Below, piece after piece: positions 24,540 through 32,660 of a stretch of 64,000 nucleotides of DNA. The position numbers and the translations under genes are program-made. Every line of letters begins with the position of its first letter. Position 1 is the stretch's first letter. Source of the DNA: Isoetes taiwanensis (taxonomy: Eukaryota > Streptophyta > Lycopodiopsida > Isoetales > Isoetaceae); assembly GCA_021234155.1 (NCBI GenBank), contig JAJEKV010000099.1, positions 2,486,165 through 2,550,164 of the forward strand. The letters run 5' to 3'. The notes beneath the pieces are model-generated. The model had not been told where the DNA came from, did not search any database, and saw nothing but the letters and a program-made list of their open reading frames with translations.

Positions 24540-26100
24540 GACAAAAAAACAGGGGGCTTGAAATTTGCCCCCCTGATATTTTTTCAGCCGATTTCTGGCA
24601 TGTTTTCTTTGGCGGCGCCACTTCGCAGGGGAAGGTCAGTTCACCGCATAGGTACATCGCAGCAGGCGTGAATCGACTGGCCATTCGATTCAAGTTTTGA
24701 TATGGAAAAACAACGTTTGGGGGCGAAATTTTAAGCCCCCTATTTTTTCGTATTTAGTGATATGTTTGAACCATATTTTTATCATTAAAAAAAAAATAAG
24801 ATTGTGAATTGTGAAAATGGAAAAAATGGGTTTAGGGTTTTCGAGCAGCGGCTAGGGCGGTGGCAGGCGGCTGCCCCATCGCGTGCAGATTCATCGGGCT
24901 TTGTCTAGAAGAGAGTGCAAGGGACAATACTTTGCCATATGCTTCCACTGATTGATCTTGATATGATCAAGAAAGTACGTTGGCTTGAGCGACATGCTTG
25001 CAACCGATCTTCTAAGCCTGGCCTTAGCTCCTGAGATGCTTCTTCTGTGCAAAAATCATTACTAAAGCAATCTTTGTGTATTCTGTGCCTTGATCAGCAG
25101 GGGAAGCCGTACTGCATCAACGTGGCAGGTCTTTTCTCATTTCTGCTCTATTGATATACTGGTATATGTGTTAGCCCTCGTTTTATATAACATCTTTCTG
25201 TTCTATGATTGAGCTTGGTCAGAGTGGATTATCTTCAGATTTTTGTCGCCTGCACTCTTTGCAACTATGCTAGGTACAACTGCACCACTGCAGCTAGGTT
25301 AGGGATGGGCGCACTCATTACAGCCCCAGCGAAATCTGCTGCACTCACTGTAGCAGAACATGACTGGATGGTTCTTTTTGGCTGTTTGACTTCACTTGGA
25401 TAAGGTAGAGTGGTGAGATGTTTCCAGTTAAACATGAGGAATTTTTTCTTCCATCTATTCATATTGTTCGTCATAAGAATTAGATATGGCCGAGCAGAGT
25501 AAAGCACTACAGTCTCGGTGTCTAAGCCTAGTTTTTGCATTTGGCTATGCTTTAGCATATACTCTTAGGACCGAGTTATGCTGTGACAGGAAGGTTTCTT
25601 GGACTTATTCAGCTGGCATTTGGGAAACCATCAGTGCTACAGCGATTACCTGCAGGCTGAGAGAATATGTTCAATAGCTAGATCAAAAAAGCTTGAAATG
25701 CTAAAGACTTAACATTAATAATTATGACTAACCTACGGGTTTTGTGTATTTCTGAAATTTAGGTTCAGCAATATAAACATCAAAAGGTTTTTGAAGAACA
25801 ATCATAACAGCACAAGTTCAGCAATATAAAACATCAAAAGGTTTTTGAAGAACAATCATATCACAACAAGGAAAACAAGGAAGTTGTTACTGATCACCTT
25901 GCCACATTATTCTTGTTGGCATTGTAGAGATTGTGACATGTAATTATGATTACATTTAAATAAAGGAGTTCTTATTTTACATATGCTTTTATTTTCTCAT
26001 AATAAATTCAGGTAGTTAGATAATCTAGACAAAGTGCAAATTGAAACAAAATTCAAAATTGCAACAAAATGTAAATAGACTCTTCCCAAAAAGAAGAATG
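24540..26100. other. CACTA-2 interior, right part; no supported gene
   Basis: Mixed sequence with short plus-strand ORFs at 25.2-25.7 kb that resemble no family I know. A direct duplication of a 50-60 base phrase containing CATCAAAAGGTTTTTGAAG occurs at about 25750-25860. Confidence 0.4.
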
Positions 26101-26698
26101 ACGAATTTTTTGTAGTGAAGTGATATTATGTGTGGCATTGTCAATGATGCTATCTTCGATACTAATCATATTAGAAAAGATGATACAAAGAATGATGCTT
26201 GTGGCCATTATGAGTGATTTAATTATAGCTCATGTGGCCATTATGGGTGATTTAATTATAGCAATACAAGTGATGCTATAGTTGACAATATTATAGCGCT
26301 CGTGTTGACATTAGGAATGATTTAATTATAGCAGTACATGTGATCCTATAGCTGACACTATCATAGCACTACAATGACAAAATGCATGATTTCATTATAA
26401 CAATACATGTGATCCTATAGGTGACACTATTATAGCTCTACGAGGACAAAATGCATGATACTATAACTGCAGCTATAGATGATACTACAAATGATACTAT
26501 TATGCTATCACAATGCCATAAAATATGATACTACAACTGTTGTTATTGGTGATGCTACAAGTGACGATATAGATGATGCAATTTCATCAACAGCTACCAT
26601 CATTTATTGTGTCAAATTCTAAAAAATTTGAAAGTGCGATTTTAAGCAAATAAATGATGAAACTAGTGACCTAGATTGCTTATTCTCTTGTAGTGGCC

Positions 26699-28006
26699 GT
26701 ACCACCTTAAAGTGCCGTCACCAGATCTTCGATCCTTCTATCCGACATGTAGGTTGCCGTGACGGCTAATCTGCCATGCCGTCTGTATGGAATTGCGAAG
26801 TCGAAGACGCTCAAAGCTATTGTCCTTTTGACCAGGATGACATGGTCGATGTTTGGAGGCATCTAAGCATGCCTATCAAATCCCGAGAGGGCAATCAGCA
26901 TGAAGACTTCTTCTCCCCGTGGGCTAAATTGGCGGTGTATGACTGCTATCCTTCCGTCGATGAGGAGTGGAAGGTAGAATCTGAGAGCTTTGTCTTGTCC
27001 TCTCTCTGCTGTCTCTTCTCCGGTTGATGCCGCCTGGAAGAGGTCAAGTTGATGCCGCCCCTTTTTAATCTGGCTGGCACTACTGTGGAGGTGCTAGATT
27101 TGAGGGTAGTTCCTGTTGTGTCATCATCTGCAGAATGTTGGTGTATGCTTCAATGTCCGATGATGACTGGCCAGTGTAAGTGTGGACCTCCCTGATGCTG
27201 ATGGAAAAGTCTTGTATCTCCCGGTCGATGAAGTCATCGAGGTCGGGTTTTTGGCGTAGAAGGTGCAAGAGCTCGTCCATCCTATAGTCTTTGTCTCTCA
27301 CACTCTGGAAGATTCTTTATGTCGTGCAGCGTCAGGTATACTCCTATCCTTGGATGATGATCGGGGTTAGACTGGTGATGTCTAACCCAAGTAGAGGAGC
27401 CATCCTCGTTACTCTCAAACCTTTTTCGAAGCCTTGAAGCTCTTCTTCTGCCTACTGCCTCTCTTGTATGAGGTCGACGTCGATGATGTCTTCAACATCG
27501 TAGCCCTGTCCTTCTTCTACCTCTTTCTTCTGCTCTGAACCTTCATATAGACGCATTTGCTCTTCTGCTTCCGCTTCTGTGGCCATGGGTTCAATATCCA
27601 GAGGCTGAATTGAGGGTTCCCCTATCTGGGTTTGGGCTCTATGGGACAAAAAGATAGCTACAGCTGCAGTATAAGAAAAGTATCTCTTCCTACTTATGGA
27701 TATGGTCATGTAATTTGACATGCGAGCAGCTCTATTTTCTAAATACTTGTCTATGTTTGGGATATCATTTAGAGTTATACGGAGGGTTGTTCTAGGTGCA
27801 AAATAATCTATGCATGGGGGGAGTTCTACTAGAGAAGGTTCTACCTTAGCATGGAATTCAGTCACGATCTCTTGGTAAAAGGGTGTAGCATTTATGGTGG
27901 CATCCACATCGATCTCCTTTTGAAAAACAGTGAAGACCGAGTTGATGTCAGCCTCAGCCACATGAGCAGTGGCGTTGTACCATCGCCTGAATGCAGAGGT
28001 GGCCAT
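26699..28006 (-). pseudogene. ORF-C: unrecognised gene of the multi-gene element
   Basis: The start at 28006 (MATSAFRRW) opens a 184-codon frame with acidic C-terminal tract (AEAEEQMRLYEGSEQKKEVEEG). A second frame (27301-27080) is helical and charged, reading DELLHLLRQKPDLDDFIDRE. A third open stretch (about 27045-26700) contains ALRFYLPLLIDGRIAVIH and YRRHGRLAVTATYMSDRRI, broken by one in-frame TAG. It continues past CACTA-2 at 21113. I recognise no domain. It lies between the histone-fold ORF and the TNP2 gene, all on the minus strand, so it probably belongs to the same element. Confidence 0.5.
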
Positions 28007-28289
28007 GATGCTGATGCTGATGGGGTTATCAAACAGATGTAGAAGCGCCTCTGGGAGTTGAAAAATCGCCTTGGAGTGAGGAGTGGTAGAGTAGGATGAA
28101 AATGAGGGTTGTGGTCATATTTATAGGCAAAACCCTAATTTGAGAAAATGTTAGGGTTTGGGAATATCTATCACTTCAAGATCTTGCTATGCAATTGATA
28201 TATAATCTAGAGAGTACATCCTAATGATCCTATTGCAACAAATTTCATCTAAATTGGAGGTAGTTGGAATGAATTTGGACCAATTTACT

Positions 28290-28575
28290 CTGACCACTCA
28301 CACAGTGAGCGAGAGGCATCTTCAAAACTTTTGGGAATGGTCCTGGCACACTCTGTGAGAGGTGGGCTCATGTTTGGGTCCTAGGCTCTAAAATTATAAT
28401 GTAAGGATAGAATCCTACTTATCTCGCCGAGTTAAGGCAGTCTGTGCCCTTACTTTCTAGATTTGACAAGTCTAGACATAGATCAACGGCCAAACACTCA
28501 GACAGTGCGCGAGAGGCATTTTCAAAACTTTTGAAAAGGGCCCTGGCGCACTCTGTAAGGGGTGGGGCTCAAAAC
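28290..28575. repeat. Direct repeat, two copies about 196 bp apart
   Basis: A segment with GCGAGAGGCAT, TTCAAAACTTTTG and GCACTCTGT followed by GGTGGG occurs at about 28303-28372 and 28500-28570, with scattered G/A and C/T changes. It lies in the spacer between ORF-H and ORF-C. Confidence 0.65.
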
Positions 28576-28725
28576 AGTGACTTTTTGGCCAGATTAACTA
28601 ATTTCAATTACACATGCCATTATTACAACCTTATTAAATACAATCTTACATTTTATAACTTGATCAAAATGCTTTTTATATTTACAAAATTTTTCATAAT
28701 TATATTTTATTAGCAATCCTCCTTC

Positions 28726-29288
28726 TTTATGACGAGGGATAGGTTCTGTACGTATGAAATCTAAATTCCTGACGTATAAAGTTAAAAAATACGGTATTTT
28801 TTTGAAAAAAAAAACATATTTTGCGTATTTTTTAGTCGCCGGCCGGGAAAAACAAAATTCGCGTATTCAAAACCTTCTGTTTCGCGTACATGAAAGTTTT
28901 TATGACGCTGAACAGCAGAAAAACGCTGCAGACGCTGAAAAAAAAAAAATGTATTAAACGCTCGCGAAAGCGTTACGCTCCAGATGCGCGAAAAACTTCG
29001 TCAGACGTCGCGAAACGTAAGGTTTTATGTGATGCGGTTTTCAAATTTCAAATTCTATTTAAAAAAAAAAAAAAAAAAAATTGCTACCCGCCTTATACTA
29101 TTTCGCGTACGCGAAAAAACTTTCGCGTACGCGAATTAGATGTTTTCGCGTACGCGAAAATCTTCCGACGTCGGAATTTTTTTTGTCGTATTTTTTACAT
29201 TTTATACGGCAAATATATGCCCTATCATACAATTCATATGTATTCCATATAAAACGTACATCGTATTGAACCTATCCCTGTTTATGAC
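28726..29288. repeat. 8-bp target-site duplication TTTATGAC flanking the MITE
   Basis: TTTATGAC occupies 28726-28733 and again 29281-29288, directly bordering the MITE. Eight bases is the length typical of hAT insertions. The right copy contains, in reverse, the TCA TAA end of ORF-H. Confidence 0.85.
28734..29280. mobile_element. hAT-like MITE, copy 2, TSD TTTATGAC
   Basis: The right end is GAACCTATCCCTG, whose reverse complement CAGGGATAGGTTC matches the left end GAGGGATAGGTTC with the first base changed. There are 8-bp target duplications on both sides. There is no coding capacity. The interior has A-runs, and three copies of the perfect palindrome TTCGCGTACGCGAA at 29102-29115, 29122-29135 and 29145-29158, followed by TTCCGACGTCGGAA at 29163-29176. 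It belongs with the MITE at 13061-13590. Confidence 0.85.
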
Positions 29289-30065
29289 ATGAATCTAGCT
29301 AACTTCATATCTCTAGGCATACAGGTGACTCTCTTTGCATGGAGAGCACATGCTAGGGAATCTTCGAAGTATTGGACCAACTTCTGCTCTGTTGCCTCTT
29401 ACAATGCAAGTAACATGTCATCTGTCACTCACTTTGTCTTGCCGAATTCCTGCAGGATTTCTCGAGTTAATCTCGCGAATGAAGCCCTTGGAATCAGCAG
29501 TCCATAGCTCCTCTAAAAATGTTGAATCTCCCGAGCAGATTTTGCAAAATAGGAGTCCAACTTCTTCTTTATTGGTTTCTTGGGCGGTATGGGTCTCTCG
29601 AGGGTGGCTTCAAAGTGTTCTTCTTTGTTGGCCTTCCTCCCTCCAAGTGCGTTACCTTGTTTTCTTCATAGTACTTCGAATATCCTCGTACATCTTCATG
29701 TATTGCTGGTACTCCTTCAATTTCTTCTTGTACTCTCGCTTACGCTTGCGTACATAGGATTCCCGTGCCGGCTTGCCCTTCTTGGGGTCAGTTGTCAGTT
29801 TCGGCCATTTCGGGTATGGGGGCGGTGCTGCAGCTTCTTCATCATCATTGTTCGGATTTGAAGTCCCGAGCCTTCTGCTGGGCTGGGAACTCTCGATACC
29901 TCCTCGTCTGACTCGGTATCCGAGGAAGAAGATGGTGGCCTGACGGGGTCCCGCTCCCTTACGGCAACCCCTTTGCTTGGTGTCGTCTTCGTTTTCCTCC
30001 GGGGTTTCTTTGGCAGCTCGGGGTCCTTCCCCTTTGGCCTCCTTCAATTTCTTGCGCTCCTCCTT
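29281..30065 (-). pseudogene. ORF-H, distal part: Lys-rich region and histone H3-like fold
   Basis: The frame enters from the CACTA-1 breakpoint at 30065 as a Lys/Glu-rich helix (EERKKLKEAKGEGP), a Pro-rich spacer (APPPYPKWPKL) and a second basic helix (KREYKKKLKEYQQY). A one-base frame change near 29650 leads to a C-terminal domain of about 100 residues. This aligns with the core of histone H3 almost without gaps: AREIQHF, then LLIPRASFARLTREI (H3 LLIRKLPFQRLVREI), then LLAL[17 protein letters not shown] (H3 ALQEAxEAYLVGLFED) and [16 protein letters not shown] (H3 HAKRVTIMPKDIQLAR). It stops soon after helix 3, as H3 does. Three in-frame stops fall in the domain, two at conserved H3 Gln positions. 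No H3-type ARTKQ tail is seen, so I infer a divergent, element-borne histone-fold protein. Confidence 0.7.
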
Positions 30066-30159
30066 CACTACAAGAGAATGCATGTTCAAGGTCCCGGAAA
30101 AATCGTCGAAATCCTTCCGCAATAATAGCAATTGCCCGTGACTCATATGGGCGACGATA

Positions 30160-30400
30160 TTCTGACGTATATTCTCGACCCGAAAAATCGCCGATTTTTT
30201 AAGCGTCGGTTCGTCATGCCGGCGCAAAACCGACGATTGTGCATCAGATTTTTCGTCAGTTTTTTCGTCAGATTTTTCGTCGCATTTTTCGTCAGATTTT
30301 TCGTCGCATTTTTCGTCACAATTTTCGTTAGAATTATCGTCAGCTTTTTCGTCGGCTTTTTAATCGATATTTTCGTCACAATATTCAGAAGCATTTTTGT
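30160..30400. repeat. CACTA-1 left subterminal repeat array (TTTTTCGTC units)
   Basis: More than a dozen copies of a 12-15 base unit based on TTTTTCGTCAGA are arranged head to tail. The mirror-image array at the other end is the normal transposase-binding layout of CACTA elements. Confidence 0.85.
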
Positions 30401-30545
30401 CACCTTACTTCCTTTCGTTTGTCATTATATTGCTAAGATGCAAGTTTAAAGTGGTTATTTAATGGAACTAGATTTATCAAAAGTAGTTATTGCAAGTTGA
30501 GTTAACATTAAATCCATGAAATTGGATGTAAAGTTAGAAGCATCT

Positions 30546-31094
30546 TGAGAAATTAAGGTAGCAATACTTGCAACAATACTTGTAGACAAGTGGATTATTA
30601 TAATAGCTAGATCAAACCATAATAATCACTCAAACCATAATAATCCCAAAGAGAAAAATAGCCTTATGAAATCACGACATAGAAGAAACTTTATGAGCAA
30701 TACAAACACACGAACAAATCTCCTATCTTCTCGTGGTGTCTATTTACATACATCTTCCCTTAATTTATAAGGCCGATCCGCCAAACAAAAAACCGATCCG
30801 CCTTCTTGGATGCCGTGTTCGTGATCCGTTCTCTTCTCTCATTTTCTAAGTAAACAAGCTATTTGTCTTGTTTCTATTGCACCGAGATGTGCTTAACAAA
30901 AATAGATAATGGATAACATCATACCATCGACCATTGATCACCATTAAAAATTATAACCGTTGGTCACCTTTGTAGCACAATAACCATTAGCATCTCCCTT
31001 GTCAATATATTCTCATGATAATGATCTGTGTCTGCTTATGCATCTCTGACAATAAAATCAACCATGGGATGACTGTTTATCTATTTATTCAACA
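30546..31094 (-). repeat. 3' LTR of the Copia element
   Basis: On the plus strand it starts TGAGAAATTAAGG and ends TTATTCAACA. It matches the other LTR except for a cluster of small changes at 30730-30830 and one base near 31034. The end of the pol frame overlaps its first bases. Confidence 0.95.
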
Positions 31095-31638
31095 CTCCTC
31101 CTTCATCACATGGTTGAAGAACACCTAGTGCATGTCTGAATTCATTAAAATTTCTTCTCGCCAATGGCTTAGTAAAGATGTCTGCAATCTGCAAATCCGT
31201 ATTTATGTACTTCATTTGAATATAACCCTTTTCTGCTAGATCCCTGATGAAATGAATGCTCAATTCAATATGTTTTGTTCGCTCATGCTGAACTGGATTC
31301 TTAACAATAGCAATACAGCTTGTGCTATCACTCAAAATACAAGTTGGTTCAGTTTGCATAAATCCAAGTTCTTCTATCAATCTTCTCAACCATATGATTT
31401 CTTTTGCAACTAGTGAACTTGCAGCATACTCAGCCTCTGCTGATGACATTGCTACTGCTTTTTGCCTTTTGCTTCTCCAAGATACAACTCCTCCTCCTAA
31501 ATATATTGCATACCCTGAAGTTGATTTTCGTGTGCTCAAGTCTCCTCCCCAATCTGCATCACTATAGCCTACTAAGTTCATGTCTTTTGAGCAGAAAGTT
31601 ATGCCATAATTTTCAGTCCCCTTAAGATATCTTAGCAC
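31081..31638 (-). CDS. Copia RNase H domain (end of pol)
   Basis: This is the C-terminal part of the polyprotein. It contains VGYSDADWGGDLSTRKSTSG, SSAEAEYAA and the ADIFTKPL ending typical of Copia RNase H. The Asp/Glu/Asp positions needed for cleaving RNA in RNA-DNA hybrids can be seen in SDADW, EAEY and SDS. It is separated from the reverse-transcriptase frame by a frame change at about 31640. The stop lies inside the LTR start. Confidence 0.9.
   Translation of the reverse strand: MLRYLKGTENYGITFCSKDMNLVGYSDADWGGDLSTRKSTSGYAIYLGGGVVSWRSKRQKAVAMSSAEAEYAASSLVAKEIIWLRRLIEELGFMQTEPTCILSDSTSCIAIVKNPVQHERTKHIELSIHFIRDLAEKGYIQMKYINTDLQIADIFTKPLARRNFNEFRHALGVLQPCDEGGVLNK
31095..31104 (-). other. 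Polypurine tract
   Basis: GAAGGAGGAG (minus strand) sits directly before the 3' LTR, the site where plus-strand DNA synthesis starts in LTR elements. Confidence 0.75.
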
Positions 31639-32660
31639 ATATTTTGCAGCCTCCCATGCAACCTTGTTGGCATATTGCAGTATCTACTAAGTATGTTGAC
31701 TATATAAGAAATGTCTGGCCTCATGTTATTTGACAAATATAACAAGCATCCTATCATCTCCCTGTAAGGAACATTTTCCATTCCACTTGCATTATGATCA
31801 GATTGTATTATATCCGTCAACTTGTGCCCTGGTACAACAGGTGTTCTTGTCACTTTTGCTTTCTCCAAATTGAATCTTTTCACCATGTTTCTTACATGTC
31901 TAGTTTGCTTGAGAGTCAGAATTCCCTTTTCTTTGTCTCTGCATACTTCTATACCCAGAAATTTTCTCAGCTCTCCTAAGTCTGTCATGTCAAATTTCAG
32001 CTTTAAAATGTTTTTGCACTGTGATAAACATTCAGGATTATTAGATATCATTATGCAGTCATCCACATACAAAGCTAGCATGCAAAAACCATCTCCAACT
32101 TTGTATCTATAGAGATTCCCATCATTTTTCAATCTTTCAAAACCTTGTTTTCTTAAATAACTGTCTATACAAAGGTACCATTCTCTTGGTGATTGTCTGA
32201 GCCCATATACAGCTCGTTTTAATTTCCATACTGAAGTTTTATCCTGCTCATAGCCTGGAGCCTGTTTCATGTATATGTCTTCTTTTAGTTTTGCATTTAG
32301 GAAGGCTGTTTTTACATCCATATGATGTATATCTAGGTTCCAAGCATTTGCAACTGCCAATAATACTCTCAGACTTGTAAGTTTGACTACTGGAGAAAAT
32401 ATTTCATTGTAATCTTTCCCCTTCTTTTGTGAAAAACCCTGTGCCACCAATCTTGCTTTGAATCTTTTACTTCCATCAATTCCTGTTTTTATCTTAAATA
32501 TCCATTTGTTTCCAACCACATTTGTACCTTCTGGCCTTGTGACAACATCAAAAGTTTGAGTATCCGTGAATGCTTTCATTTCCTCATCCATAGCTTTAAT
32601 CCACTTTTCCTTATCCACACTTTTCAATGCTTCTTCATAAGACTTGCATGTTTTTCTATT
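31632..32660 (-). CDS. Copia reverse transcriptase
   Basis: The domain contains NKWIFKIKTGIDGSKRFKAR, HHMDVKTAFLNA (first catalytic Asp), WKLKRAVYGLRQSPREWY and LALYVDDCIM (YVDD box). These are the hallmark reverse-transcriptase motifs of Copia. An in-frame TAA near 32660 separates it from the integrase part. A frame change at about 31640-31680 follows the conserved tail motif near the connection to RNase H. It copies the element's RNA into DNA in virus-like particles. With the two breaks, this copy would need repair or help in trans. Confidence 0.95.
   Translation of the reverse strand, partial: NRKTCKSYEEALKSVDKEKWIKAMDEEMKAFTDTQTFDVVTRPEGTNVVGNKWIFKIKTGIDGSKRFKARLVAQGFSQKKGKDYNEIFSPVVKLTSLRVLLAVANAWNLDIHHMDVKTAFLNAKLKEDIYMKQAPGYEQDKTSVWKLKRAVYGLRQSPREWYLCIDSYLRKQGFERLKNDGNLYRYKVGDGFCMLALYVDDCIMISNNPECLSQCKNILKLKFDMTDLGELRKFLGIEVCRDKEKGILTLKQTRHVRNMVKRFNLEKAKVTRTPVVPGHKLTDIIQSDHNASGMENVPYREMIGCLLYLSNNMRPDISYIVNILSRYCNMPTRLHGRLQNMC

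Larger units (their letters stand above)
21114..26695. mobile_element. CACTA-2, non-autonomous CACTA transposon, TSD GCC
   Basis: The left end reads CACTACAAGAGGATA from 21114 and the right end reads TTCTCTTGTAGTG up to 26695, an inverted pair of about 11 bp beginning CACTA. The three bases GCC precede the left end (21111-21113) and follow the right end (26696-26698), the 3-bp duplication expected for this superfamily. Subterminal regions (21125-21700 and 26110-26640) are dense in ATCACT/GATACTATA words in opposing orientation. No transposase is encoded inside. It interrupts ORF-C of the older element. Confidence 0.9.

Noticed and set aside
29652-30227. The open frame across the left CACTA-1 border as a single gene
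   Set aside because: Its first about 50 codons come from CACTA-1 terminal DNA. Only the part after 30065 belongs to ORF-H.
30160-30400. CGTCA-type repeats as a CRISPR-like array
   Set aside because: No spacers or fixed unit length. The mirrored array at the other end and the CACTA termini explain them as subterminal transposase-binding repeats.
30143-30403. Lys/Thr-rich ORFs with TKKLTKNLTKNATKN-type repeats at both CACTA-1 ends
   Set aside because: They are translations of the subterminal DNA repeats, not genes.
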